A DNA stretch of 64,000 bases from Microbacterium invictum (GCF_014197265.1 NZ_JACIFH010000001.1:3410001-3474000); one strand, 5' to 3'. Positions 17,504 to 26,436 are shown, counted from the stretch's first letter. The notes: generated by a model from the letters alone, not told the origin. Numbers and translations are program-made.

Positions 17504-18156
17504 GCAGACAGCAGCTCGACCAGCGCGGCCTTGCTGAGCCGGGAGTAGCCGGTGCGGCCCGCGGCGCGGGCGCGGGCGCGGAGCTCGGCGACGGTGAGGG
17601 ACGCGAGCTCGCCTGTGCCGGTGCCTGCATGTGCTGCGGCCGGTGCTGCGGGCTTCGCGGCGCCGGTTGCGGGTGCCGTGGCGGTGGCAGCGCGCCGGGT
17701 CACGGGTGCCTGCGCGGTGGTCGGCTTCACGACGGTCGCCGGCGGGGCAGCAACCTTGGCCGCAGACTTCGTCGACGCGGCCTTCTTGTCCGCCTTCGGC
17801 TTGTCCGCCTTCGGCTTGTCGGCCTTCGGCTTGTCCGCCTTCGGCTTGTCGGCCTTCGGCTTGTCGGCCTTCGGCTTGTCGGCCTTCGGCTTGTCGGCCT
17901 TCGGCTTGAGTGTGGCGACGGCCTTGGTGACGCGCTGGGCGGCGGCCGTGGCCCTCTTCTCGACCTTGGCGGGCTTGCGCGCGAGCTTCTTCTTCGAAAC
18001 CTTCGCCGCGTCCTTGGCATCGCCGGCGAGTTCGCGCAGCTTCGTGGCATCCTTCTTCGGCAACGACCTGCTCAGCTTCTTGGCATCCTTCGCGGCAGCG
18101 GCCGCAGCCTCGATCGCCGACTCCGCGCGCAGTTCGGCCTTCGTCTTCTTCGCCAT
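17500..18156 (-). CDS. Lysine/alanine-rich histone-like protein with C-terminal SAP/Rho-N-like domain
   Basis: A 218-residue, strongly basic protein. Residues 1-85 are an Ala/Lys-rich, probably helical region. Next is a run of eight PKADK pentapeptides encoded by perfect or near-perfect 15-bp repeats. An Ala/Pro/Thr linker follows, and the last about 37 residues (LASLTVAELRARARAAGRTG then LSKAALVELLSA) resemble the SAP/Rho N-terminal nucleic-acid-binding fold. The ATG at 18156 is preferred over an upstream one because GGAAGG precedes it. Its stop overlaps the synthetase start (GTGA), so the two are coupled. DNA or RNA binding is likely. Why it is tied to a synthetase is unknown. Confidence 0.82.
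   Translation of the reverse strand: MAKKTKAELRAESAIEAAAAAAKDAKKLSRSLPKKDATKLRELAGDAKDAAKVSKKKLARKPAKVEKRATAAAQRVTKAVATLKPKADKPKADKPKADKPKADKPKADKPKADKPKADKPKADKKAASTKSAAKVAAPPATVVKPTTAQAPVTRRAATATAPATGAAKPAAPAAAHAGTGTGELASLTVAELRARARAAGRTGYSRLSKAALVELLSA
17791..17910 (-). repeat. Eight tandem 15-bp repeats encoding PKADK
   Basis: Eight in-frame copies of a 15-bp unit read on the + strand as (G/C)GCCTTCGGCTTGTC. Only the first base and the last copy vary. The near identity at DNA level suggests recent expansion or contraction by slippage. Confidence 0.9.
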
Positions 18157-18314
18157 CGTGGACCCTTCCGTCATCCGCATCCATGAACAGGGACGCGGTC
18201 AGGGCAGAAAGCGTACAGGGCGAAGAAGAACGGAAGGCGGGGCCATGACGAACGATCTCGGGCCATGGGGAGCGTGTCGCCGGCGTGCGTCGGTCCGTCG
18301 CCGTTCGTTAGGGT

Positions 18315-18422
18315 ATGCACGTGTCCCTCGATCGCCCACAGCCGCGCATGATCGACGTCGCGCGCCGCGCTGAACGCGTCTACGACAAGCTCACGGCGGG
18401 GTGCAGGTCGTACGCGGCATGA
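18315..18422 (+). CDS. Possible 35-codon ORF coupled to the F420-dependent oxidoreductase gene
   Basis: An ATG at 18315 opens 35 codons (starting MHVSLDRPQPRMIDVARRAE) that stop in an ATGA overlap with the oxidoreductase ATG at 18419. It could be a leader peptide or just chance. There is no good ribosome site before it, and I know no family. Confidence 0.3.
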   Translation: MHVSLDRPQPRMIDVARRAERVYDKLTAGCRSYAA

Positions 18423-19411
18423 CGAGCCCCGAGATCCACTTCGTCGCCGCGCTGGAGCAGTTCGAGCCGGCGGAGGCGGTTCGGCTGGCGGCGCTCGCCG
18501 ACCGGGCCGGGTTCGCGGGGATGGTGGTGGCCGACAGGTTTCAGCCGTGGTTGCCCAGTCAAGGGAACGCGCCGTTCGTGTGGACGGTGCTCGGGGCCAT
18601 CGGGCAGCAGACTGCCGGGCTGCTGACGGCCTCGGCGGTGGCGGGGTTCCGGATGCACCCCGCGGCGGTGGCGCAGGCCAGCGCGACGGTCGCCGCGCTG
18701 TATCCCGGCCGGCATCGGCTCGTGCTGTCGGCCGGCGACGCGATCGACGAGCATGTCGTGGGCGGCTACTGGCCCGAGGCCCCGGAGCGGGCGGCGCGGC
18801 TGTTCGAGGCGACCGATGTGATCCGCAAACTGTTCGCGGGCTCGGTCAAGGGCAACGACGTCCGGCACGCGGGGGAGCATTTCCGGCTGGAGACCGCGCG
18901 GATCTGGACGATGCCCGATGCTGCTCCACCGCTTCAGGTGTGGGCGGGTGGGCCGGTGACGGCCCGTCGCGCCGGGCGCGGCGGCGATGGGATCGTGGTG
19001 CAGGCCGGCCCCGCCACGCGGATGGCCGCACTGCTGGCCGCGTTCCGCGACGGCTCCCGGGACACCGGCCGCACGCAGGCGACGGCGACGGTGCACGCGC
19101 AGGTGTCGTGGGCGCCCACAGACGCGGCCGCCGAGCAGCAGGCGCTGCGGGAGTGGCCGATGGCGGGGCTGCGTTTCCCGCGCGGCGACATCCGGTCGCC
19201 GTTCGACGTCGACCAGCTCGCCCGGTCGGTCACCATCGACGACATCCGTGCCCGCATCCCGGTGTCGGCCGACCTCGACGTGCACCGCGCGCACCTGCAG
19301 GCCCTGCTCGATCTCGGGTTCGACACGGTGCACGTGCACAACGTCGGACGCAATCAAGACGCATGGATCGACGTCTTCACCCGCGACGTCCTCCCGCACC
19401 TGACGAAATGA
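18419..19411 (+). CDS. F420-dependent LLM-class oxidoreductase
   Basis: A 330-residue luciferase-like TIM-barrel protein of the same branch as F420-dependent glucose-6-phosphate dehydrogenase and hydroxymycolate dehydrogenase: ADRFQPW (compare SDHFQPW in Fgd), then [10 protein letters not shown] where Fgd has [10 protein letters not shown], and [19 protein letters not shown]. It should use coenzyme F420 as hydride carrier, and the substrate is unknown. The ATG at 18419 is chosen, but an in-frame GTG at 18401 is possible. It is 4 bases from cofE in the same direction. Confidence 0.85.
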   Translation: MTSPEIHFVAALEQFEPAEAVRLAALADRAGFAGMVVADRFQPWLPSQGNAPFVWTVLGAIGQQTAGLLTASAVAGFRMHPAAVAQASATVAALYPGRHRLVLSAGDAIDEHVVGGYWPEAPERAARLFEATDVIRKLFAGSVKGNDVRHAGEHFRLETARIWTMPDAAPPLQVWAGGPVTARRAGRGGDGIVVQAGPATRMAALLAAFRDGSRDTGRTQATATVHAQVSWAPTDAAAEQQALREWPMAGLRFPRGDIRSPFDVDQLARSVTIDDIRARIPVSADLDVHRAHLQALLDLGFDTVHVHNVGRNQDAWIDVFTRDVLPHLTK

Positions 19412-19415
19412 GCAC

Positions 19416-20201
19416 ATGGAGAAGCTGAGCGTGTGGGCCCTGCCCGGGATGCCGGAGGTGCGCGCCGGCGCCGACCTCGCCGTGCTGATCCTCGACGCCG
19501 TCGAGCGCACCGCTGAACCGCTCGTGGACGGCGACATCCTCGTGGTGACCTCGAAGATCGTCTCGAAGGCCGAGGGTCGCACGGTGCAGGCAGACGACCG
19601 CGAGGCTGCGATCAGTGCGGAGACGGTCCGGGTGGTCGCGACCCGTCCGCGCGGCGACGGCGGGGTGACCCGGATCGTGCAGAACCGGCTCGGCATCGTG
19701 GGCGCCGCGGCGGGGGTCGACGCATCCAACGCCGAGCCCGGGACGATCCTGCTGCTGCCGCTCGACCCCGACGCGTCAGCTCGGGCGCTCGCAGGCGAAC
19801 TGCGCCGCCGGTCCGGTGCCGACATCGGCGTCATCGTGAGTGACACGCTCGGCCGGCCGTGGCGGGACGGACAGACCGACGTGGCGATCGGCGCCGCGGG
19901 CGTCGAGGTGTTCGATCGGATGCAGGGCCGCGTCGACAGCGCCGGCAAACCTCTGGTCGTGACGCTCCCGTGCGTGGCCGACGAACTGGCCGCCGCGGGC
20001 GATCTGGTCAAGGGCAAGCTGAGCGGGTGCCCGGTCGCCATCGTGCGCGGCATGGGGCGGCTCGTGGGACCGCTGACGCTCCCGGGGGCGGCGAGCATCG
20101 TGCGACCGGCAGAGAAGGACATGTTCCACCTGGGCGCCGACGAGGCGCACCGGGAGGGTTTCGACGAGGGATACGCGGCGGGACTCGCCGCGTCGAGGTG
20201 A
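19416..20201 (+). CDS. cofE: Coenzyme F420-0:L-glutamate ligase
   Basis: A 261-residue CofE protein, the equivalent of the N-terminal part of FbiB. It adds glutamates to F420-0 using GTP. Family motifs are [12 protein letters not shown] (about residues 44-55), the [10 protein letters not shown] stretch, [17 protein letters not shown] and [18 protein letters not shown]. The C-terminal nitroreductase-like domain of mycobacterial FbiB is absent. No fbiA, fbiC or fbiD gene is in the window. Its neighbours are an F420 user gene on each side and, 3.3 kb away, the ABC cassette proposed to import F420-0, so it probably completes the cofactor tail after salvage. Confidence 0.92.
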   Translation: MEKLSVWALPGMPEVRAGADLAVLILDAVERTAEPLVDGDILVVTSKIVSKAEGRTVQADDREAAISAETVRVVATRPRGDGGVTRIVQNRLGIVGAAAGVDASNAEPGTILLLPLDPDASARALAGELRRRSGADIGVIVSDTLGRPWRDGQTDVAIGAAGVEVFDRMQGRVDSAGKPLVVTLPCVADELAAAGDLVKGKLSGCPVAIVRGMGRLVGPLTLPGAASIVRPAEKDMFHLGADEAHREGFDEGYAAGLAASR

Positions 20202-20243
20202 CGTGCGCGGCGGTCGCGCCGCCTCGATGTGAGGGAGATGATC

Positions 20244-21260
20244 ATGGCATTGACGTTGGGTTACAAGGCTTCGGCGGAGCAGTTCGGGCCGCGGGAGCTG
20301 GTCGAGATCGCGGTGGCCGCGGAGGGGCACGGGTTCGAGTCGGTGGCGGTGAGCGACCACTTCCAGCCGTGGCGGTACACCGGCGGGCATGCGCCGTTCT
20401 CGCTGGCGTGGGCGGCGGCGGTGGGGGAGCGGACGAGCCGGATCCGGATCGGGACGAGTGTGATGACCCCCACGTTCCGGTACAACCCGGCGGTGATCGC
20501 GCAGGCGTTCGCGACCCTCGGGATGCTGAACCCCGACCGCGTGTTCCTGGGGGTGGGCACCGGTGAGGCGCTCAACGAGATCGCGACCGGGTTCCAGGGT
20601 GCGGGCGAGCAGGAGTGGCCGGAGTTCAAGGACCGGTTCGCGCGGCTGCGGGAAGCGGTGCGGCTGATGCGGGCGCTGTGGACCGGGGACCGCGTCTCGT
20701 TCGAGGGGGACTACTACTCCACGCACGAGGCATCCATCTACGACGTCCCCGAAGGCGGCATCCCGGTCTACATCGCCGCAGGCGGCCCGCTGGTGGCGAA
20801 GTACGCCGGCCGGGCCGGTGACGGGTTCATCTGCACGTCGGGCAAGGGCCGGGAGCTGTATGTCGACAAGCTGGTCCCCGCGGTCAAGGAGGGCGCCGCG
20901 GCAGCCGGCCGCGACTTCGCGCAGATCGACCGGATGATCGAGATCAAGCTGTCGTATGAGGAGACCACCGAGGCGGCGCTGGAGAACACCAGGTTCTGGG
21001 CGCCGCTGTCGCTGTCGAAGGAGCAGAAGCACGACATCACCGACCCGATCCAGATGGAGCAGGCCGCCGACGCGCTGCCCATCGAGCAGGTGGCGAAGCG
21101 GTGGATCATCGGGACGGATCCGGATGCCGTGGTCGCGCAGATCAAGGATTATGTGGACTGGGGCTTCACCCACCTCGTCTTCCACGCCCCCGGCCACGAC
21201 CAGGAGCGCTTCATGACCCTCTTCGCACGCGACCTGGCCCCGCGGCTGCGCGCGCTGTAG
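20244..21260 (+). CDS. fgd: F420-dependent glucose-6-phosphate dehydrogenase
   Basis: A 338-residue enzyme matching mycobacterial Fgd1 almost throughout. The active-site equivalents are visible as E12 (SAEQF), H39 and W43 (SDHFQPW), and the glutamate of [10 protein letters not shown]. It oxidises glucose-6-phosphate to 6-phosphogluconolactone and reduces F420, and so supplies F420H2 to LLM and PNPOx enzymes. The start at 20244 has GAGGGAG 6 bases before it; ATG at 20238 and GTG at 20229 are less likely. It lies 42 bases after cofE. Confidence 0.95.
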   Translation: MALTLGYKASAEQFGPRELVEIAVAAEGHGFESVAVSDHFQPWRYTGGHAPFSLAWAAAVGERTSRIRIGTSVMTPTFRYNPAVIAQAFATLGMLNPDRVFLGVGTGEALNEIATGFQGAGEQEWPEFKDRFARLREAVRLMRALWTGDRVSFEGDYYSTHEASIYDVPEGGIPVYIAAGGPLVAKYAGRAGDGFICTSGKGRELYVDKLVPAVKEGAAAAGRDFAQIDRMIEIKLSYEETTEAALENTRFWAPLSLSKEQKHDITDPIQMEQAADALPIEQVAKRWIIGTDPDAVVAQIKDYVDWGFTHLVFHAPGHDQERFMTLFARDLAPRLRAL

Positions 21261-21297
21261 GCGCACCGCTCGCGCCGACCGCGCCGACCGCGCCGTG

Positions 21298-21335
21298 GAC
21301 GACTGCCGGCATCCGTCCCGTGTGCGGCAGTCGTC
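21298..21335. terminator. Bidirectional terminator hairpin
   Basis: A perfect 11-bp stem: GACGACTGCCG (21298-21308) and CGGCAGTCGTC (21325-21335) around a 16-base loop. It lies between fgd and the convergent acyl-CoA dehydrogenase-like gene, overlapping the latter's stop by two bases. Confidence 0.75.
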
Positions 21336-22467
21336 AGCGCCGGTCGGCGTCGAGACCCAGTGCGAGCCGACCGGCGTGCATGAGGGTCTCCTCGGGCGTC
21401 AGCGGATGGAATGCCGCGGCGCGCACATCGCGGTAGGCCCGCTCGATGATCGACCCTTTGAAGTAGGCGCGGCCCCCGGCCAGCGCCATCGCGGCATCCG
21501 TCACCGCCACCCCCGTGCGGGCGATCTCTGCTTTCGCCGCCATCACGGCCGCGAACGTCTCGATCGACGGCTGCGGGTCGTCTCCCACGAGCCGCAGCGC
21601 GCCGTCGAGAGCCCAGGATGCGACGCGCAGCCGCTGGCTCATCTCGCCGACCTGTCGCTGGACGAGGGGATCATCAGCCGTGCCGGCGACCCCCGCGACC
21701 GCCGCAGCGTACGCCGACTCGGCGACGCCGAGGTAGACGGCGGCGATGACCGAGAAGCCGATGCTCGCGATCACCTGCAGCGGCGCATCGATGACGCCCC
21801 AGGGCCGATCGGCGAGCACCGCCTGCGCCGGGACGAACACGTCGGTCAGATCGATGTTGTTGCTCGCGGTGCCGCGCATGCCCAGCGTGTTCCAGTTGTC
21901 GGCCACGTGAACGCCCGGAGCCGCGAACGGCACGGCGACATTGATCACCCGTCGGCCGCGCTCGAGGTCGTCGACCGTGAACATCGTCGACATCACGGTG
22001 CCGGCCGGGGAGAGGCTCGCAAATCGCTTCGTGCCCGAGACGCGATAGCCGCCCTCGACCGGCACCGCGGTGCCGTTGGGCCGGGTGAAGTCGTCACCTC
22101 CGGTGGACACGAGCAGAACACCGTCGTCTGCGACGCGGCGCAGCGTGGCCTCGGCGCCGGGCAGGCCGCGCCGGTAGCGCCACGTGGTGAAGCGCACGAC
22201 GTGCTGGTGCATCGCGGTCGCCAGCGCCGTCGAGCCGCAGTGGTGGGCGAGCTCCCGCTGCAGCGCGGCGAGTTCGGCCACGGTGGCGCCGTCGCCGCCG
22301 AGCTCGACCGGAACGGCCGCTTTCAGCAGTCCCGCGTCGCGCATCGCGGCGAGGCCCTCTTCGACGAAGGTGCCGTCGGCGTCGTGGCGTGCGGCGTGCT
22401 CGGCGAGCACCGGCCCGATCAGCGAGGCGCGTTCTTGCAGGGTCAGGGTTTCTTCGAGTGTGTCCAT
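21334..22467 (-). CDS. Acyl-CoA dehydrogenase family flavoprotein
   Basis: A 377-residue protein with the three acyl-CoA dehydrogenase domains: N-terminal helices, a central beta domain (GGYRVSGTKRFASLSPAG and WNTLGMRGTASNNIDL) and a C-terminal helical bundle ending in AYFKGSIIERAYRDVRA. The usual catalytic glutamate of true dehydrogenases is not obvious, so it may be a flavin monooxygenase or sulfur-acquisition enzyme of the same fold. The start at 22467 is the ATG of MDTLEE. It is divergent from the HxlR gene across 107 bases, so HxlR probably controls it. Confidence 0.87.
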   Translation of the reverse strand: MDTLEETLTLQERASLIGPVLAEHAARHDADGTFVEEGLAAMRDAGLLKAAVPVELGGDGATVAELAALQRELAHHCGSTALATAMHQHVVRFTTWRYRRGLPGAEATLRRVADDGVLLVSTGGDDFTRPNGTAVPVEGGYRVSGTKRFASLSPAGTVMSTMFTVDDLERGRRVINVAVPFAAPGVHVADNWNTLGMRGTASNNIDLTDVFVPAQAVLADRPWGVIDAPLQVIASIGFSVIAAVYLGVAESAYAAAVAGVAGTADDPLVQRQVGEMSQRLRVASWALDGALRLVGDDPQPSIETFAAVMAAKAEIARTGVAVTDAAMALAGGRAYFKGSIIERAYRDVRAAAFHPLTPEETLMHAGRLALGLDADRR

Positions 22468-22574
22468 GGAGTTCACGATCCCGGCATCCGCCCACCGCCC
22501 CCAGTGCACGGATCGGACTCGGCTGGTACAGATTCGTGACTACCCAGGCGGCGATCGCGGTGGGACCATGGGGC

Positions 22575-23285
22575 ATGGCCGACTACGGCAGTTACTGTCC
22601 GATCGCGCTGGGCAGCGAGATCGTCGCAGATCGATGGACGCCCCTGATCCTGCGCGAGATGATCATCGGCAACACCCGCTTCAACGACATCGCCCGCGGG
22701 CTTCCCGGCATCTCGCGGTCGCTGCTCGTGCAGCGGCTGCGGCACCTGGAGAGCCGCGGCGTGGTCGAGACGTGGCCGTCGCCGACGGGCAAGGGCCATG
22801 AGTATCACCTCACGCCCGCGGGACAGGACCTCCAGGGGGTCATCCTGGGCCTGGGTCGCTGGGCGATCGAGTGGCTCTTCGAAGAGCTGCGGCCGCACGA
22901 CGTCGACTCGCTCACCCTCACCTGGTGGATGCATCGGCGGGTCAACCCCGAGCGGTTCCCGCCCCACCGCGTGGTCGTCGAGTTCCGGCACACCGCGCCG
23001 CAGCGCGACACCTACTGGCTCGTGCTCGACCACGGCGAGGCCTCGGTCTGCCTGCAGCACCCCGGATTCGATGTGGACGTGATCGTCACCTCGACCACCG
23101 GGAGTCTCGCGGACGTGTTCCAGGGCTACCGCCGCTGGCCCGAGGCGGTCGCCGACGGCCGCATCGAGATCGACGGGTCGCCGCGCCTGGTGCACGCGCT
23201 GCCCTCGTGGTTCTCGTGGAGCCCGTTCGTGGACGTCACCTACGAACGGGCCGAGCGGGCAGCGCGCGCGGCGCTGGCCGGGTGA
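22575..23285 (+). CDS. HxlR family transcriptional regulator with C-terminal SCP2-like domain
   Basis: A 236-residue regulator. Residues 1-110 form the HxlR winged helix, with the conserved cysteine in YGSYCPIA and the recognition helix region ISRSLLVQRLRHLESRGVV. The C-terminal about 120 residues resemble an SCP2/sterol-carrier-like ligand domain, a known combination in actinobacterial HxlR proteins. The conserved cysteine suggests electrophile or redox sensing. The likely target is the divergent acyl-CoA dehydrogenase-like gene. Confidence 0.88.
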   Translation: MADYGSYCPIALGSEIVADRWTPLILREMIIGNTRFNDIARGLPGISRSLLVQRLRHLESRGVVETWPSPTGKGHEYHLTPAGQDLQGVILGLGRWAIEWLFEELRPHDVDSLTLTWWMHRRVNPERFPPHRVVVEFRHTAPQRDTYWLVLDHGEASVCLQHPGFDVDVIVTSTTGSLADVFQGYRRWPEAVADGRIEIDGSPRLVHALPSWFSWSPFVDVTYERAERAARAALAG

Positions 23286-23300
23286 ACGACCCGCGCCGGA

Positions 23301-23494
23301 TCGGGGAGTGGCTGGGTGCGCGACGGCGGCGCTCGGATAGGGGTCGCTTGTGGGCGCGTCCGCGTGCGTGATGCGGCAACACGTGACCCCGATTCGGGGG
23401 AGTGCCTGGGTGCGCGACGGCGGCGCTCGGATAGTGGTCGCTCGTGGTCGTGTCCGCGCGCGCGATGCGGCAACACGTGACCCCGATTCGGGGG
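23301..23494. repeat. Two tandem 93-95-bp non-coding repeats
   Basis: A unit beginning TCGGGGGAGTGSCTGGG and ending in the palindrome CCCCGATTCGGGG is present twice (starts at about 23301 and 23394), and the first bases of a third copy follow at 23489. The copies are close to identical except for scattered bases. This array fills most of the 261-base gap between the HxlR gene and the ABC ATPase; no gene is supported in the gap. Confidence 0.8.
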
Positions 23495-23546
23495 AGTGGC
23501 CTGGCCGGGAGTGCCCGGCACCGAAGGCCTCGAGCGGCGGGTGGTG

Positions 23547-24377
23547 TCAGGGCCCGGTCGTCACGACCTGAGGCCCCGCGGAGTCAGCCCGCGCACTGCC
23601 CTCGAGCGGCGAGAACGCGATGAGCGGTGTGCCGTCGACGGGGTGGGTGACGACGTCGGCGCGGACGCCGTAGACGAGTTCGATGAGCTCCGCGGTGAGT
23701 GTCTCCGAGGGGGCTCCGGATGCCACGACGCGACCCTCGGCGACCACGATGACCTGATCGGCGTAGCGCGCTGCGAGGGTCAGGTCGTGCAGGGCCGCGA
23801 GCACCGCGATGCCGCTGTCGGCCAGCGCGCGCAGCAGCGACAGCGTGTGCAGCTGAGCGCGGATGTCGAGGTGGTTGGTCGGCTCGTCGGCGAGCAGCAG
23901 CGTGGGTTCTTGCGCGAGGGCGCGCGCCAGCAGCACGCGCTGGCGCTCACCTCCCGAGAGCTCGTGGAACCGGCGATCGGCGAAGGCACCGGCATCCACC
24001 CTCTCGAGAGCGGCACGCGCGATCTCGGTGTCGTGCGCGCCGGGACTGCCCAGAAGGGGGATGTGCGGGGTGCGCCCGAGGAGGACGACATCGGCGGCGA
24101 CCAGATCGAGGTCGGTCTCGGCCTGCTGCTCGACCAGTGCGCTGTAGCGGGCGCGGTCGCGGCGCCGCAGCGCGCGGGTGTCGGTTCCTCCGAACGCGAT
24201 GGCACCGGACTGGGGCACCTCGACGGCGGCGATGAGGTGCAGCAGGGTCGACTTGCCGGCGCCGTTGGGGCCGACCAGGGCGGTGAGCGATCCCGCCTCG
24301 ACGCTGCAGTCTATGCCGTCGATGATCATCCGCCCGTTGTGCGCGAACGAGACGGCGCTGGCGCGCAGCACGGTCAT
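23547..24377 (-). CDS. ABC importer ATP-binding protein, proposed F420-0 importer
   Basis: A 276-residue FecE-class ATPase: Walker A GPNGAGKST (about residues 34-42), signature LSGGERQRV, Walker B LLADEPTNHLD and the H-loop LHDLT. The ATG overlaps the permease stop as ATGA. By family it belongs to iron-siderophore/B12-type importers. The three-gene cassette next to cofE and fgd matches the actinobacterial cassette proposed (TIGRFAM, Haft) to take up F420-0. That substrate is a published prediction as far as I recall, not a proven fact. Confidence 0.88.
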   Translation of the reverse strand: MTVLRASAVSFAHNGRMIIDGIDCSVEAGSLTALVGPNGAGKSTLLHLIAAVEVPQSGAIAFGGTDTRALRRRDRARYSALVEQQAETDLDLVAADVVLLGRTPHIPLLGSPGAHDTEIARAALERVDAGAFADRRFHELSGGERQRVLLARALAQEPTLLLADEPTNHLDIRAQLHTLSLLRALADSGIAVLAALHDLTLAARYADQVIVVAEGRVVASGAPSETLTAELIELVYGVRADVVTHPVDGTPLIAFSPLEGSARADSAGPQVVTTGP

Positions 24378-25435
24378 GAGATTCTCCGGGAGCGCAGCAG
24401 CAGGACGGCGAACAGCGGTGCGCCGATGAGGGCGGTGACGACGCCGACGGGCAGTTCGCGCGGGTCGAACAGCGTGCGGGCGAGGGTGTCGGCCCACACC
24501 AGGAAGATCGCCCCGGTGAGCAGCGACAGCGGCAGCAGGGCGCGGTGGCGCGCGCCGACGAGCAGCCGGACGGCGTGGGGCACGACGAGCCCGATGAATC
24601 CGATCGAGCCGCTCACCGCCACCAGGCATCCGGTGAGCAGCGCGGTGGCGCCCAGCAGCACCCAGCGGGTGCGTCCGACCGCGATCCCCAGCGAAGCGGC
24701 GGCGCGATCTCCGAACGCGAACGCGTCGAGCGCGCCCGCACTGGCCAGCAGCGGCAGGCCGATGACGGCGATCGCGACCAGCGCGATGACCGCGGTCGGC
24801 CACGTGACGCCGGCGAGCGAGCCGAGCAGCCAGCTGAGGATCTCGCGGTAGCTGTCGCCGGTCGCGCTCCAGAAGATGACGAGACTCGTCAGCGCCCCGA
24901 GCACGGCCGACACGGCGATGCCGGCCAGGATCGTGCGCGACGAGGTGATGCGCCCGACGGCGCCGGCGAGGGCAAGGGTGGCGACGAGGGCGGCGAGCGC
25001 CCCCGCGAACGCGGCGATCGGCAGGGCCACGGTGAAGCCCAGCACGATGACCGTGACGGCCCCGAACGAGGCGCCCGAGGACAGGCCGAGCAGATAGGGG
25101 TCGGCGAGCGGGTTGCGGAGCACCGCCTGCATGATCGCGCCGCACAGCGCCAGCCCGGCTCCGACCGCCGCCGCGGCGAGGACCCGCGGCATCCGCAGTT
25201 CCCAGACGATTCCATCGCGCAGGGGCGACAGCGCCGATTCACCCAGGCCCAGGTGCGCGAGGATCGTGCCCCACACATCATCGGCCGACAGCTCGGCGGG
25301 GCCCAGCGTCACGCTCACCACGATCGACACCGCGAGAGCGACGACGAGGACGACCGCCCATGCGCCGGTGCGCACACCGCGCCACCGCGGCGACGAGGCC
25401 GGGGCTGCAGGCGGTGCGGGGGCGAGGACGGTCAC
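24374..25435 (-). CDS. ABC importer permease (FecCD class), proposed F420-0 importer
   Basis: A 353-residue permease with about nine to ten hydrophobic segments. Family marks are ELRMPRVLAAAAVGAGLALCGAI near residue 80, NPLADPYLLGLSSGA and the C-terminal HAVRLLVGARHR-LLPLS stretch. The GTG start at 25435 overlaps the stop of the binding-protein gene (GTGA), and its own stop overlaps the ATPase start, so the three are one translation unit. It should work as a homodimer in the membrane. Confidence 0.9.
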   Translation of the reverse strand: MTVLAPAPPAAPASSPRWRGVRTGAWAVVLVVALAVSIVVSVTLGPAELSADDVWGTILAHLGLGESALSPLRDGIVWELRMPRVLAAAAVGAGLALCGAIMQAVLRNPLADPYLLGLSSGASFGAVTVIVLGFTVALPIAAFAGALAALVATLALAGAVGRITSSRTILAGIAVSAVLGALTSLVIFWSATGDSYREILSWLLGSLAGVTWPTAVIALVAIAVIGLPLLASAGALDAFAFGDRAAASLGIAVGRTRWVLLGATALLTGCLVAVSGSIGFIGLVVPHAVRLLVGARHRALLPLSLLTGAIFLVWADTLARTLFDPRELPVGVVTALIGAPLFAVLLLRSRRIS

Positions 25436-26436
25436 GGCAGATCGAGCTCCTCCAGCTGCGTGAGCAGGGACTGGACCGCCTCGACGTTGCGCACGCCGGC
25501 TTCGGCCGCGGGGAACGGCACGACGAGGTAGCGGCCCTCCACGACGGCGGGCAGCGCGGCGGTGGCCGGGTTGGCCTCGAGCACGCCGATCTTCTTCTCG
25601 GTCGAGCCCCACGCCGAATCCACGAGCACGATGACGTCGGGGTTCGCGTCGACGACGGCCTCCCAGCTCAGGCTCGACCACGTCTCGTCGATGTCGGCGG
25701 CGATGTTGGTGAGGCCCGTGGCATCCAGCATCATCTGCGGAGCACCGATGCCCGCGCCCACGAACGGGGTGTCGCTGCCCGAGCTGTACCAGAGGGCGGT
25801 GAGGCCTCGACCGTCGGGCGTCAGCGCGTCGAGTGCCGCGCGCTGCGCATCGATCAGCGCCGTCGCCCGGTCGGGTACGTCGAAGATCGCCCCCATCTCG
25901 GCGATGTCGGCGAACACGTCGTCGAACGACAGCGGGTTCGGCTGGTACTCCGGCTCCTGGCAGGCCGACGGGCTCACATAGGTGTCGACCCCGAGGGTGG
26001 CGAGCGTCTCGCGGTCGCCCGCGCCGTCGGCGGTCACGTTCGACTCCCACCCGGCGTAGACGAGGTCGGGTTCGAGGTCGAGCGTCGCCTCCTGACCGGG
26101 CACCTTGTCGGAGATGACCGGAACGCCGGCGGCGCGGTCGGCCCACTCGGGCGAAGGCTCGCCGTCCGAGAACGCGGTGCCGATCAGCGTGTCTTCGAGG
26201 CCGAGCGCGAGCACCATCTCGATCGAGGTCGACTTGATCGCCAGCACCCGCTCGGGTGCCGCATCGAAGGTGATCGACGTGCCGCAGTTGTCGATCGTCA
26301 GCGGGTACGCGTATGCGGGTGCCTCGGTGGGGGTGGATGCCGGTGGCGCGGCGTCGGCGGCAGTGCAGCCGGCGAGGGCGAACGCGGCGAGAACGGCGAA
26401 AGCGGATGCCGGGAATCGGCGGGGGAACGCGGGCAT
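25432..26436 (-). CDS. Lipoprotein substrate-binding protein of the proposed F420-0 importer
   Basis: A 334-residue type III binding protein. The N-terminus has a lipobox LAGC with the lipidated cysteine at residue 24. The mature part has the two lobes joined by a long helix (FDDVFADIAEMGAIF region), as in FecB/BtuF. The ATG at 26436 is chosen because AGGAG lies 4-5 bases before it and it gives a normal signal peptide. It leads the three-gene cassette. A GC hairpin lies 60-80 bases upstream in the leader. Confidence 0.88.
   Translation of the reverse strand: MPAFPRRFPASAFAVLAAFALAGCTAADAAPPASTPTEAPAYAYPLTIDNCGTSITFDAAPERVLAIKSTSIEMVLALGLEDTLIGTAFSDGEPSPEWADRAAGVPVISDKVPGQEATLDLEPDLVYAGWESNVTADGAGDRETLATLGVDTYVSPSACQEPEYQPNPLSFDDVFADIAEMGAIFDVPDRATALIDAQRAALDALTPDGRGLTALWYSSGSDTPFVGAGIGAPQMMLDATGLTNIAADIDETWSSLSWEAVVDANPDVIVLVDSAWGSTEKKIGVLEANPATAALPAVVEGRYLVVPFPAAEAGVRNVEAVQSLLTQLEELDLP

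Noticed and set aside
17791..17910. Short tandem repeats as a CRISPR array
   Set aside because: The 15-bp units are contiguous, have no spacers, and keep a coding frame.
17503..18184. Upstream extension of the synthetase frame (to a 1539-residue product)
   Set aside because: This part is the shadow of the lysine-rich gene in another frame; it lacks domain character and the GTGA overlap at 17503 gives a better start.
18315..18422. Small ORF as a LacI-type DNA-binding fragment
   Set aside because: The IDVARRAE stretch looks faintly like the first LacI helix, but the rest does not follow and there is no hinge.
19776..21266. Long antisense frame across cofE and fgd
   Set aside because: Typical high-GC shadow frame opposite two well-identified genes.
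24374..26146. 590-codon frame as a permease fusion
   Set aside because: The front part is a shadow of the binding-protein gene; the GTG at 25435 with a 4-base overlap is the real start.
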